Below the pieces are notes generated by a model. That model was not told the origin of the DNA. It saw nothing but the letters and a program-made list of their open reading frames with translations, and searched no databases. This document shows positions 25,324 through 34,375 of a DNA stretch of 64,000 bases, in pieces. The stretch comes from Modicisalibacter sp049808615 (GTDB lineage: Bacteria; Pseudomonadota; Gammaproteobacteria; Pseudomonadales; Halomonadaceae): assembly GCF_049808615.1 (NCBI RefSeq), contig NZ_JBNCAN010000011.1, positions 1 through 64,000 on the forward strand. Reading direction: 5' to 3'. The number at the start of each line of letters is the position of its first letter. Positions within the stretch are counted from its first letter, which is position 1. Made by a program: the position numbers and the translations under genes.

Positions 25324-25503
25324 CAGCCAGTCCTCTATGTTGCAAATAAATCGTCCAAGCCTGATGTGGACCTGTCGAGTACGCCTCCATGAGACACAGT
25401 CTTGATAAGTACAGTCATATCAGGTGACCTTGATCTCATCATCATGTTGCGTTCCCGAGGTTTACTTACCATGCTATAAAGCCAACACCCTAAGGAGACA
25501 AAA

Positions 25504-26190
25504 ATGAATGATCGCGTCCTTTTGATTACCGGTGCCTCCACCGGCATTGGTGCCGCCACCGCTCGTGCCGCCCATCGAGCAGATTACAAACTGGTACTGG
25601 CAGCCCGTTCCACCGATAAACTGGACGCCCTGGCCCGGGAATTCGGCCCAGAAAAGACCTTGACCGTTGCCTGCGACGTCACCTCCATGGACGATCAACA
25701 AGCCATGGTCGACAAGGCCATGGAGCGCTTCGGACGCATCGATATCGTCTTCGCCAATGCCGGTCGGGGTGGTTCACCTGGGGGGTTTAGCGAGGCCGAC
25801 CACGAAAGCTGGCGCGACATGCTGATGACCAACGTTTACGGTGTTGGTCTTACCATCCAGGCCACACTCCCGATGGTACGCAAGAATCAGGGCCATATAC
25901 TGCTGACCGGCTCCGCTGCCGGACGCGCCACCATCCCCGGTTCAATGTACAGCGCCAGCAAATGGGCCGTTACCGGGATCGGGTACAACCTGCGCGAGGA
26001 GCTTCGCGGCAGCGGCGTACGCGTCACGTTGATCGAACCAGGCATGGTCGATACACCTTTCTTCGATCAGGCGCCGGAACATGCCCTGGAGGATCGTGAC
26101 ATTGCCAACGCGGTCATGTATGCCATCAATCAACCCCCCCATGTGGACGTCAACGAGATATTGATACGACCAACGCCACTTCAGGAATAA
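25504..26190 (+). CDS. Short-chain dehydrogenase/reductase
   Basis: 228 residues, classical SDR: TGASTGIGAATA cofactor loop, NAG at the end of strand 4, catalytic Ser in LLTGSAAG and YSASK. Acts as an NAD(P)-dependent oxidoreductase in the cytoplasm, resembling NADP-dependent 3-hydroxy acid or serine dehydrogenases in size and motif spacing; substrate unknown. Ribosome site AAGGAG. Single gene. Confidence 0.85.
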   Translation: MNDRVLLITGASTGIGAATARAAHRADYKLVLAARSTDKLDALAREFGPEKTLTVACDVTSMDDQQAMVDKAMERFGRIDIVFANAGRGGSPGGFSEADHESWRDMLMTNVYGVGLTIQATLPMVRKNQGHILLTGSAAGRATIPGSMYSASKWAVTGIGYNLREELRGSGVRVTLIEPGMVDTPFFDQAPEHALEDRDIANAVMYAINQPPHVDVNEILIRPTPLQE

Positions 26191-26242
26191 CCATCTAGTC
26201 AAACGTTACAAAAAACATGCTTTGAACTCGCTTTTGAGACTA

Positions 26243-26264
26243 GCGAAATGCGCAAAAATTTCGC
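26243..26264. promoter_or_regulatory. Inverted repeat upstream of the small HTH gene
   Basis: GCGAAAT and its exact complement ATTTCGC with an 8-base spacer, 37 bases before the chosen start of the HTH protein. Position suits autoregulation; otherwise unsupported. Confidence 0.3.
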
Positions 26265-26300
26265 ATGCTAAACCGGTCAGTGGTCAGGCATTGGAGCCTC

Positions 26301-26606
26301 ATGAACGCGGTACGACAATTTAGCGGCAGCGCCTTTTCGGCAGCATCATCGAAGGGCAAGAGCCGCTTCGATACAAAAGGCGATTTAAGAGACGATGTCC
26401 GAGACATGGAAAAACGCTCTCGCTTGATGCGGGTTGTGACACGCCGCATCGCCTTTTCAGAGTTGGACAATCGGGAAATCGCCCGTCGCGCGGGCATTCC
26501 CTCCCAGCGCATCAGTGATCTCCTCGCCGGTCGCCTGGAACATTTCTCGGTAGACGAGCTACAGGCGCTCCGCGAAACCGTGGAGGATGAGACACCCAGC
26601 TCCTGA
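26301..26606 (+). CDS. Small XRE-like helix-turn-helix protein
   Basis: About 101 residues. The C-terminal half is a compact HTH (RRIAFSELDNREIARRAGIP, then SQRISDLLAGRLEHFSVDEL), resembling HigA-type antitoxin or XRE regulators. No toxin gene lies beside it. Starts at 26265, 26301 and 26406 are all in frame; 26301 has GGAG nearby. Could be an orphan antitoxin or a small regulator acting on the adjacent inverted repeat. Confidence 0.6.
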   Translation: MNAVRQFSGSAFSAASSKGKSRFDTKGDLRDDVRDMEKRSRLMRVVTRRIAFSELDNREIARRAGIPSQRISDLLAGRLEHFSVDELQALRETVEDETPSS

Positions 26607-26646
26607 CACGACGTCGGATTCGCTAGCACCTTCAGCCATTCTCTTA

Positions 26647-26673
26647 TTCGGTGCCGTAAAATACGGCACCGAA
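26647..26673. terminator. Bidirectional hairpin between convergent genes
   Basis: Perfect 12-base-pair stem (TTCGGTGCCGTA and complement) with an AAA loop, placed between the ends of the HTH gene and the TAXI-type permease gene. Suits both directions of transcription, though T-runs are short. Confidence 0.7.
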
Positions 26674-26713
26674 CAATTTCGTCCTTCAACACCCTTCAAC
26701 CCGGACTCGTGGT

Positions 26714-28729
26714 TCATGTAGCACCGGCTGAAGACTGGCGCTTACTGGCCAGCCAATTCCCTCCCAGGAACACCGCGATGGTCGCCACACCGGCCACCTC
26801 GCTCAATAAATTGGGATAGAATACCGCCGCGGAAGCCAAGGCAATCAGCATCCGAGGAATCACCGAGATGCGCAGGAACAGATAGCCTTCCAAGGCTGCG
26901 GCAAAGGCCAGAAGCGCGGCAATCGCGATGATCACGTTCCAGATCACCACCGTCACCGGCCCACCCATGATGATTTCCGGATTGAACACCATGAATAGCG
27001 GGATCAGGTAGAGCCCTTTGGCAAACTTCCAGGCCTGGAAGCTAGTCTCCATGGGCTTGCTGCCGGCGATAGCGGCGCCGGCGAAACCGGCCAGAGCGAT
27101 CGGTGGCGTCACGTTGGAGTCCTGGGAGTACCAGAACACCACCAGATGCGCGATCAGAAGCGGAATGCCGAACTCCGTGGAAAGTGCCGGCCCTACCAAC
27201 ACAATCAATACAATATAGCTCGCCGTGACGGGCAGGCCCATCCCCAGCACCAGGCTGGCCAACAGCACCATCACCAGGGCCAGCAGGATGTTGCCCCCGG
27301 AGAAGGCCATCATCATCGCCGAGAACTTGAGTCCCAGTCCGGTCAAGCCGACGATGCCGACGATGATACCTGCCACGGCACAGGCCATGCTCACCGCCAC
27401 CGCATTGCGTGCACCCAGCTCCAATCCCTCGACTAGCCGCGTAAGGCCGGACTTGGCCACATCCTTCAAACCCGCGGCGGTCACCGGCTGCCCCTTCTTC
27501 GGCGCGATGAACAGATACCAGATCAAGAAGCGCAGCACCGCCACGGCAATGATGGTGAGAATGGCATAGTAGCCTACCCGCATTGGCGACATGTTCATGA
27601 CCAGCAGATAGACCAGCATCCCCAGGGGTAGCAGGAAGTGCCAGCCATCGCGCATCACTTGGCCTAGCTGGGGTAATTCCGAGCGTGGCATTCCTTGCAT
27701 GCCACGCTTCAAGGCGATGATGTGCACGAACAGATAAACCGTGGCGAAATACATTACCGCCGGCAATACACTCACCTTCACCACTTCCAGGTAAGGTACG
27801 CCGGTGTATTCGGCGATCAGGAAAGCGCCGGCCCCCATCAGGGGCGGCGTGATCTGGCCACCGGTGCTTGCCGCCGCCTCGATGCCTCCGGCCTGGGCCG
27901 GGCGATAACCCAGGCGTTTCATCAGGGGTATGGTGAAGGCGCCGGTGGTGACCACGTTGGCAATGGCGCTGCCGGAAATCGACCCCATGCCCGCCGAGGC
28001 CAGCACCGCCGCCTTGGCCGGACCGCCACGCTGGCGCCCGGTGGCGGCATAGGCCAGATCGATGAAGAAACGCCCGGCGCCGGTGCTTTCCAGAAAGGCG
28101 CCAAACAGCACGAAGATAAAGATATAGGTGGCCGCCACCCCCAAGGGCAGACCGAACAGCCCTTCTTGACCCAGATAGAGCTGGCCGACGATGCGATCCA
28201 GGCTATAGCCGCGATGCGCCATGATGCCCGGCATCCAGTCCGCCAACCAGGGCAGATCGCCCCGGGGGCCGGCAAAGGCATAGAGAATCGCCACCACGCC
28301 GATGATGGTCATGCCGAGTCCCACCGCTCGGCGGCTGGCCTCGAGCACCGTGACCACGGCAATGCAGCCGACGAGGATATCCGTCTGGTTCCAGAACCCG
28401 GCACGATCGATGATCGCGTCGAGATTGAAAGCCATGTAGAAACCGGTAATGAAGGCACCCGCCAGAAAGACACAATCGATGACCCAGCCGATCACGCCTC
28501 GGCGTCGCTGGGCGCCGAACACCGGGAACATCAGAAAGGCCAGGAACATGATCAGCGCGATATGAATGCTGCGCTGATAGAAGAGTCCGAGCGGTTCGAT
28601 CCCCGCCGCATAGAGCTGGAACAGCGACAGCCCCACGCCTACCAAGGTAATCAACCACAGCACCATACGCGGCTGGACGGACTTGGGTGTGCCAGGATCG
28701 ACAGAAGACTGCTCGGGTGTTGCGTTCAT
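26714..28729 (-). CDS. TRAP transporter fused permease (DctQ-DctM type, TAXI system)
   Basis: 671 residues: small-permease-like N-terminal helices (about residues 20-200) fused to a DctM domain (FGAFLESTGAGRFFIDLAYA, then GSISGSAIANVVTTGAFTIP and the SQDSNVTPPIALAGFAGAAI segment). This fusion goes with TAXI-family binding proteins, as found here 536 bases upstream. Sodium-coupled uptake of an unknown organic acid. Family is clear; substrate is not. Confidence 0.85.
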   Translation of the reverse strand: MNATPEQSSVDPGTPKSVQPRMVLWLITLVGVGLSLFQLYAAGIEPLGLFYQRSIHIALIMFLAFLMFPVFGAQRRRGVIGWVIDCVFLAGAFITGFYMAFNLDAIIDRAGFWNQTDILVGCIAVVTVLEASRRAVGLGMTIIGVVAILYAFAGPRGDLPWLADWMPGIMAHRGYSLDRIVGQLYLGQEGLFGLPLGVAATYIFIFVLFGAFLESTGAGRFFIDLAYAATGRQRGGPAKAAVLASAGMGSISGSAIANVVTTGAFTIPLMKRLGYRPAQAGGIEAAASTGGQITPPLMGAGAFLIAEYTGVPYLEVVKVSVLPAVMYFATVYLFVHIIALKRGMQGMPRSELPQLGQVMRDGWHFLLPLGMLVYLLVMNMSPMRVGYYAILTIIAVAVLRFLIWYLFIAPKKGQPVTAAGLKDVAKSGLTRLVEGLELGARNAVAVSMACAVAGIIVGIVGLTGLGLKFSAMMMAFSGGNILLALVMVLLASLVLGMGLPVTASYIVLIVLVGPALSTEFGIPLLIAHLVVFWYSQDSNVTPPIALAGFAGAAIAGSKPMETSFQAWKFAKGLYLIPLFMVFNPEIIMGGPVTVVIWNVIIAIAALLAFAAALEGYLFLRISVIPRMLIALASAAVFYPNLLSEVAGVATIAVFLGGNWLASKRQSSAGAT

Positions 28730-28739
28730 GGCATTCTCT

Positions 28740-29267
28740 TCAAGGAATCGGGTTGTTTGTTTGCAGGCGGACCGTGACAGGCTCCCCTGCCGCCAAGGCG
28801 CTCAAACTGATGATATTGCCGGCATGACAAAGCCTATGATTCACGGCCATGCTACCGACTCGTAATAGATAACCGTTACCGGGTACCGGCTCATCGATAT
28901 GCTCGATCCAATAGCCACCTTCACCGTCGGACGTCTGCACTCCGCGACCCGGGATATGTCCAAGCCCCGCTGCAAAATCCGGTTGATGGCTGCGTTCCAA
29001 CACCATTTTCCCCTGCCAATAGCGATAGCAGTCCGCCACTCGAATACCCGTCACGGAATGATTCCATACCAGACACCAGCGCTCACCGGGCTGAAGAGGA
29101 ATATCGACCAGCCTGGTGTCCGAGGACGACACCACCTGTAACCGAGCAGGTACGTCGACCGCCCTGCCAGGAACGGATATCATCGACAACCCCAGCAGGA
29201 AAAGGGCGAGCATCGATGCTCGCCCTACTACTGCCAGTTTCTGGGTTCTGTTCGTTTCAGGCCACAT
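28740..29267 (-). CDS. DUF1850 protein of a TAXI-TRAP operon
   Basis: 175 residues with an N-terminal hydrophobic signal or anchor (MLALFLLGLSMISVPG) and the DUF1850 core (RWCLVWNHSVTGIRVADCYR, later GMAVNHRLCHAGN-like region with His and Cys). DUF1850 genes accompany TAXI-type TRAP transporters; role unknown, perhaps assembly or substrate handling in the periplasm. Sits between the binding protein and fused permease, with 8 and 10 base gaps. Start may be 29267 or 29213. Confidence 0.7.
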   Translation of the reverse strand: MWPETNRTQKLAVVGRASMLALFLLGLSMISVPGRAVDVPARLQVVSSSDTRLVDIPLQPGERWCLVWNHSVTGIRVADCYRYWQGKMVLERSHQPDFAAGLGHIPGRGVQTSDGEGGYWIEHIDEPVPGNGYLLRVGSMAVNHRLCHAGNIISLSALAAGEPVTVRLQTNNPIP

Positions 29268-29275
29268 TTCAGGGC

Positions 29276-30238
29276 TTAGGGACGCAGCTTGTCGGGAATC
29301 TCGGCGCCTGTTTCCTCATAGTAACGAATGGCACCAGGATGCAGCGGTACCGGGGTCGAATCGAGGCTAAACTCCACCGTGGTATCATTGGCCGCCGGAT
29401 GGATGGCGATCAGCTCATCGGTCTTCTCGAACAGCACCTTGGTGACGTCATAGGCCAGATCGTCAGGCAGATCGGCATTGACGACCAGCACATTGGGAAT
29501 GCTGATGGTCTGCACCGGCTCTTCCATGCCTTCATACAGGCCTTTCTTCAGTTCGTAGGCGGCAAACACCGGCTCGGCTTCCTTGGCCTTGGCAATCTCC
29601 TCATCGCTCAATCCCAGCAGGCGAATATCCCGGGTGGCGGCCAGGTTGAGAATCGAACTGGTCGGCGGCCCCACACTCCAGAAACCGGCGTCGATATCGC
29701 CATCGCGTAGCGCATCCGCGGTCTCGTTGAAATTCAACCGCAGGGTTTCCATATCGTCATAGGTCAGATCATTGGCGTTGAGCACCGCCTTGGCATTGAG
29801 TTCGGTGCCACTACCCGGCGCCCCCACGGAAACCCGTTTACCCTTGAGATCGGCAAGTGAGGTAATATCCGAATCCGCCATGGTCACAATCTGCACCGCA
29901 TTCGGGTAGATCGACCCTAGCGCCCGGGTGGCTTCGACCTGTCGCCCTTCGAACGCCCCCTCCCCCTTGTAGGCCTGATAGGCGGTATCCGCCAACACCA
30001 GGGCGAAATCCGAATCCCCTCGATAGATCAAGCCCATGTTTTCCACCGAGGCTCCGGTGACCTCGGCCACCGCGCTATACCCCTCGAGATGCTTGTTGAT
30101 CAGCTCGGCCAAACCGCCCCCATAGGGATAGTAGACACCCCCGGTGCCACCGGTGGCAATGGAGAGACGTTGCTGAGCAATGCTGGTGGGGGCAGCAATG
30201 ATAAGCGAGGCTGCGAGTGCAGCAGTGAGAAGACGCAT
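29276..30238 (-). CDS. TAXI-family TRAP substrate-binding protein
   Basis: 320 residues with a Sec signal peptide (cut near SIAQQ). The TAXI fold is shown by LSIATGGTGGVYYPYGGGLAELI, then GKRVSVGAPGSGTELNAKAV and GDIDAGFWSVGPPTSSI. Periplasmic ligand capture for the fused permease. Ribosome site AAGGAG. First gene of the three-gene operon; ligand unknown. Confidence 0.85.
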   Translation of the reverse strand: MRLLTAALAASLIIAAPTSIAQQRLSIATGGTGGVYYPYGGGLAELINKHLEGYSAVAEVTGASVENMGLIYRGDSDFALVLADTAYQAYKGEGAFEGRQVEATRALGSIYPNAVQIVTMADSDITSLADLKGKRVSVGAPGSGTELNAKAVLNANDLTYDDMETLRLNFNETADALRDGDIDAGFWSVGPPTSSILNLAATRDIRLLGLSDEEIAKAKEAEPVFAAYELKKGLYEGMEEPVQTISIPNVLVVNADLPDDLAYDVTKVLFEKTDELIAIHPAANDTTVEFSLDSTPVPLHPGAIRYYEETGAEIPDKLRP

Positions 30239-30459
30239 GGATTTCTCCTTGGATGATTGTTGTTGATAATGCGTAGCTAAAAACTAGCACGACCGACAAC
30301 TTGCCTGCCAGGCGGATTGGCAACTTAACCGCTTCTCTTTGGTAGGATTTCAAGGAATCAGGCGTGCCTGTGACGAGACCGTTCAGTTCCGTTTCCGGCT
30401 AGTCATTGCCGTGAGAGGGCTTACACTGGGCCTATCGTCATGCCACTGGACATGCACAG

Positions 30460-31818
30460 GTGCTTAACAGAGAGACATGTCACCAGGCTCGCCTGGCCCG
30501 GGATGCCCGCTTCGATGGTCAGTTCTTCACCGCGGTCAAGACTACCGGCATCTATTGCCGACCGGTATGCCCGGCCACGCCGCCCCAGGAACACAATGTG
30601 GCTTATTTCGCCAGCGCTGTAGAAGCCGCCGAGGCCGGTTATCGACCTTGCCTGCGCTGCCGACCGGACAGCGCCCCGGGTTCACCGGCCTGGAAAGGTG
30701 TAGACACCACCTTGGAGCGGGCGTTGCGGCTGATCAATCAGGGCGCACTGCAACACGGCAGCCTGATCGAACTCAGTGAGCGCCTGGGCATTGGTGAGCG
30801 CTATCTGCGTCAGCTATTTCACAAACGCTTCGGTGTCGCACCGAAAACCTACGCCCTCTATCAGCAATGCCTGTTCGCCAAGCAGCTATTGCATCAAACC
30901 CGTCTGCCGATCACGGAGGTGGCTTACGCAAGCGGTTTTCGCAGCTTGCGGCGCTTCAACGACTGCTTCAAGAGTCGCATGGGGCTCAATCCCAGCCAAT
31001 TGCGGCACTATGCAAGCCCTGACAACAATGAACTGGTGCTGCAACTCATCTATCGTCCGCCGTTTGCCTGGGAGCGTTTGCGTCACTTCCTGGCCCGGCG
31101 CCTGATCGAGGGCCAGGAATGGCTGGGCGATGACTTCTACGGCCGCACCTTCGTTTGGAGCGGTGCCAAAGGGCATTTTACGGCGACCCACGATCCGCAG
31201 CAGCACTGTTTCAGAGTGGCGCTGACAATCGATGACGTCTCCGTCCTGCAAGCCGTGGTCGGCAACATTCGCCGCCTGCTCGATCTGGATGCGGACACCC
31301 GAGCCATCGAAGATCACCTGAATGTAGCAGTCCCTGGATTACCCTTGGTTGCAGGACTGCGTTTACCCGGCATCTGGGATCTGTTCGAGGCCGGTGTGCG
31401 AGCCATCCTGGGTCAGCAGATCTCCGAACTTGCCGCGCGCCATCTGGTCCAGAATCTGGTCGATGCGCTTGGCGAACCTCTGGAAGACCAGCGACGCTGC
31501 TTCCCAACCCCGGCCAGCATCGCCGCCAGCGATCTGACTTTTCTCAAGATGATCGCAGCCCGCCGCGATACCCTGCGTCGTTATGCCGAATGGTATCGAG
31601 ACAGCGAAGCACCTCAAGATGCGGAGCAATGGCTGACGCTGAAAGGCATCGGTCGCTGGACCGTGGATTACGCACGAATGCGCGGCATCAGCCATCCGGA
31701 CATCTGGCTGAGTGGCGACCTGGTGGTAAAGAAGAAGTTACATGCCCTGGAAGACGCCGACCCACATCGGGCCGCCCCCTGGCGCAGCTATCTCACCCTG
31801 CAACTGTGGAATCACTGA
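30460..31818 (+). CDS. AdaA-AlkA fusion: methyl-sensing activator joined to 3-methyladenine DNA glycosylase
   Basis: 452 residues. Residues 5-75 form the Ada zinc domain with the four Cys ligands (C33, C37, C64, C67), followed by an AraC-type HTH (about 80-185). The C-terminal half is an AlkA-type N-domain and HhH-GPD glycosylase (LRLPGIWDLFEAGVRAILGQ, then LKGIGRWTVDYARMRG and the catalytic Asp in WLSGDLVVKK). Senses methylphosphotriesters and excises alkylated bases. Start is GTG with only a weak ribosome site. ogt follows one base later. Confidence 0.85.
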   Translation: MLNRETCHQARLARDARFDGQFFTAVKTTGIYCRPVCPATPPQEHNVAYFASAVEAAEAGYRPCLRCRPDSAPGSPAWKGVDTTLERALRLINQGALQHGSLIELSERLGIGERYLRQLFHKRFGVAPKTYALYQQCLFAKQLLHQTRLPITEVAYASGFRSLRRFNDCFKSRMGLNPSQLRHYASPDNNELVLQLIYRPPFAWERLRHFLARRLIEGQEWLGDDFYGRTFVWSGAKGHFTATHDPQQHCFRVALTIDDVSVLQAVVGNIRRLLDLDADTRAIEDHLNVAVPGLPLVAGLRLPGIWDLFEAGVRAILGQQISELAARHLVQNLVDALGEPLEDQRRCFPTPASIAASDLTFLKMIAARRDTLRRYAEWYRDSEAPQDAEQWLTLKGIGRWTVDYARMRGISHPDIWLSGDLVVKKKLHALEDADPHRAAPWRSYLTLQLWNH

Positions 31819-31819
31819 C

Positions 31820-32305
31820 ATGTACATCGACTACCTGACCACCCCCGAAGGCTCACCGCTGGGCTTCCTGCAAATCAAAGCCACTGAGGCGGGCATCACC
31901 CACATCGACTTCGTGGATGAGTGCTTTGAGCCGGTCAAGCCCCACCCGCTGATCGACGACTGCAAGACTCAGCTCGAGGAGTATTTTCAGGGCCGACGCC
32001 AAACCTTCGATGTGCCGCTGGCTCCTCAGGGTACGGAGTTCCAGCAGCGCGTATGGAGGCAGCTGCGAGCCATTGCGTTCGGGGAAACCTGCAGCTACGC
32101 GGCGATCTCCCGAAAGATAGGCAGCCCCAAGAGCCACCGCGCCGTGGGTGCTGCCAATGGCCGTAACCCCTTGTCGATCATCGTGCCCTGCCATCGAGTG
32201 ATCGGCAGCAATGGCCAGCTGACCGGCTATGCCGGCGGGCTAGAGCGGAAGAAGTGGCTGCTACAACATGAACAATCGCATCTGGAGTATGCATTACAGC
32301 CTTGA
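31820..32305 (+). CDS. ogt: Methylated-DNA-protein cysteine methyltransferase
   Basis: 161 residues. Active-site motif IVPCHRVIG with the alkyl-accepting Cys, preceded by QRVWRQLRAIAFGETCSYAA and the HRAVGAANGRNP DNA-binding region. Repairs O6-alkylguanine by irreversible self-alkylation. ATG begins one base after the stop of the AdaA-AlkA gene, so translation is coupled; together they rebuild an adaptive-response set that in E. coli is distributed differently. Confidence 0.9.
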   Translation: MYIDYLTTPEGSPLGFLQIKATEAGITHIDFVDECFEPVKPHPLIDDCKTQLEEYFQGRRQTFDVPLAPQGTEFQQRVWRQLRAIAFGETCSYAAISRKIGSPKSHRAVGAANGRNPLSIIVPCHRVIGSNGQLTGYAGGLERKKWLLQHEQSHLEYALQP

Positions 32306-32354
32306 GCAGCACTTGTGCATTTAGGTTATTGACTAATTACTTTCCTAACGGTAC

Positions 32355-32396
32355 TTGACCGATATCAAGACCCCTCTTGGCTCGCAGATTCATACT
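32355..32396 (+). promoter_or_regulatory. ttrB: FNR/Anr-type class II promoter of ttrBCA
   Basis: TTGACCGATATCAA at 32355-32368 matches the FNR consensus TTGAT-N4-ATCAA in nine of ten defined bases. A -10-like CATACT at 32391-32396 puts the FNR site centre at exactly -41.5 from the predicted start (about 32403), the classical activating geometry. Predicts anaerobic induction of the molybdoenzyme operon. Confidence 0.75.
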
Positions 32397-32454
32397 GACT
32401 CCATAACATTCTGACCTCGCTCTTTGCAGCGATCCTTCAATCCTTGGAGGCGTT

Positions 32455-33237
32455 ATGGATCCTATTCGCCGCTCTCTTCTCGGCCAGCTTGCAAAGCTTA
32501 CGGCCGGAGCTGCCCTGGTGCCGCTGTCCAGCGTGGCCAGTGCCGGCATCAACGACCAGCCGCCGCGTCGCGGTGGCGACCCGGAAAAGCGCTACGGCAT
32601 GCTCATCGATCTACGCCGCTGCATCGGCTGCCAAGCCTGTACCGTGTCCTGTCATATCGAGAATGCCGCGCCGCTGGGCAATTTCCGCACCGTGGTCTCC
32701 CAATTTGAGGTCGAGCACGAAGAGACCGGGGAGCTTGCCACCTTCATGCTGCCAAGACTCTGCAATCACTGCGAGAACCCGCCCTGCGTGCCGGTCTGCC
32801 CGGTGCAGGCCACCTTCCAGCGCCAGGACGGCATCGTGGTGGTGGACAGCGATCGCTGTGTGGGCTGCGCCTATTGCGTCAACGCCTGCCCTTATGACGC
32901 TCGCTTCATCAACCCGCGCACCCAGACCGCAGACAAGTGCACCTTCTGCGCCCACCGTCTGGAAGCCAATCTGCTGCCCGCCTGTGTCGAATCCTGTGTC
33001 GGCGGTGCTCGCATCATCGGCGACATGCGCGATCCACAAAGCGAAATTAGCCAGCTGATCGAGCAACATCGGGACGAGCTGATGGTGCTCAAACCGGAAA
33101 AGAACACCCTGCCCCAGGTCTTCTATCTGGGCATGGACGAGCGTTTCACCACCCGCCCGGACGGCATCAAGCCGGCCATCTGGGATGTCGCCAACCAGAA
33201 CGGCAAGGAGATCGGTTATGAATTCGATGGCCATTGA
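32455..33237 (+). CDS. ttrB: Tetrathionate reductase-type iron-sulfur subunit
   Basis: 260 residues. Tat-like signal (IRRSLLGQL, then hydrophobic stretch to about residue 30) followed by four ferredoxin-type [4Fe-4S] Cys clusters: CIGCQACTVSC, CNHCENPPCVPVC, CVGCAYCVNAC and CTFCAHRL with CVESC. Passes electrons between the NrfD-type anchor and the molybdopterin subunit at the outer face of the inner membrane. Gene order B-C-A equals the Salmonella ttr operon. Ribosome site GGAGG; overlaps ttrC by 20 bases. Confidence 0.8.
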   Translation: MDPIRRSLLGQLAKLTAGAALVPLSSVASAGINDQPPRRGGDPEKRYGMLIDLRRCIGCQACTVSCHIENAAPLGNFRTVVSQFEVEHEETGELATFMLPRLCNHCENPPCVPVCPVQATFQRQDGIVVVDSDRCVGCAYCVNACPYDARFINPRTQTADKCTFCAHRLEANLLPACVESCVGGARIIGDMRDPQSEISQLIEQHRDELMVLKPEKNTLPQVFYLGMDERFTTRPDGIKPAIWDVANQNGKEIGYEFDGH

Positions 33238-34375
33238 AATGCTGGTTCCGCGCTACGGGATCGCCTGGTATCCCTGGGCGGTGCAGTATTTCTTCCTGAT
33301 CGCGCTGTCCTACGCCACCTTATGGCTGGCGGTCCCGGGGCTCATCTTCGGCAAGAAGGCGTGGATGCCCACCGCCCGCATCGCCATGCTGGCCTGTGTC
33401 AGCACCACCCTGGTAGGACCGGTTGCCCTGCTCGCCGACCTGCACCAGCCGCTGCGTTTCTGGCACTTCTACGGTTACCCTGCCCCCTGGTCCTGGATGT
33501 CCCTTGGCAGCTTTATTCTGCCGCTGTATCTCGGCGCCGTGGTCGTGCTGGCCTGGATGAGCTGGCGTCCGGCGCTCAAGGCGCGCAGTCAGCATGACGA
33601 TGGCTGGTTCTCCAAGGTCGCCGGTTGGCTCTCCTGGGGTCACTGGGAAATTCCGCGTCCGCTGATGGTATTGGTGGGACTGGGTGCCTTGGCGCTTTCT
33701 CTTGGCATCATGGTGTATACCGGTGCCGAAGTGGCTATCGTTCGCGCCCGCCCGCTGTGGCATACCTACTGGCTACCGTTTGCCTTCGTCGCCACCGGCT
33801 TCATCGGCGCCTGTGGCCTTGTAATGCTGCTCAACCGCATCAGCCAGGTACGCGATGTTGTAATCAATCGTCAGATGTTCAGCGTCATGATTGGCGCCTG
33901 CATTGCCATGGGCTTTGTCGCATTGACCTGGTTCCTGGACGGCGTCAATGCGGTGGATGGCTCCGTCGCCATTGCCCTGGACTCCATCAAGGACAGCACG
34001 CAGTGGCGCAATACCGCGCTGTGGGGCGGCATTGCCGGCATCGCTTTGTTCGTCATTGCCATCGTCCTGCGACTGCGCGAGCGGCTGTGGGGCTGGGGCT
34101 GGCTGGTCGGGCTACTGGCCCTGCACGTGGCCTGGATGTTCCGCTGGGTCGTGTTGATGGATGTACAGACCGTGGCGCGAAACAGTGCCGGCTACCACAA
34201 CTACGACATGGCCTTCGGCTCCTACGGCCTGATGGGCATTCTCGGCACCTTCGGGCTCTGGATCGCCGCCATTCTGCTCATCGATCTGTTCATCCCCTGG
34301 CGCGGCAACGACGCCCGGGCGATCACCGACAAATCATCTTCTGACATATCGACAGGAGCGCCTAGCCATGGATAA
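33218..34375 (+). CDS. ttrC: Tetrathionate reductase-type membrane anchor, NrfD/PsrC family
   Basis: 385 residues with about nine membrane segments (GIAWYPWAVQYFFLIALSYA at the start, PLALLADLHQPLR-like loop reading VALLADLHQPLRFWHFY). This family oxidises quinol in the inner membrane. Start MNSMAIEM at 33218 has an AAGGAGATC site and overlaps ttrB. Overlaps ttrA by 8 bases, so all three are coupled. Confidence 0.8.
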   Translation: MNSMAIEMLVPRYGIAWYPWAVQYFFLIALSYATLWLAVPGLIFGKKAWMPTARIAMLACVSTTLVGPVALLADLHQPLRFWHFYGYPAPWSWMSLGSFILPLYLGAVVVLAWMSWRPALKARSQHDDGWFSKVAGWLSWGHWEIPRPLMVLVGLGALALSLGIMVYTGAEVAIVRARPLWHTYWLPFAFVATGFIGACGLVMLLNRISQVRDVVINRQMFSVMIGACIAMGFVALTWFLDGVNAVDGSVAIALDSIKDSTQWRNTALWGGIAGIALFVIAIVLRLRERLWGWGWLVGLLALHVAWMFRWVVLMDVQTVARNSAGYHNYDMAFGSYGLMGILGTFGLWIAAILLIDLFIPWRGNDARAITDKSSSDISTGAPSHG

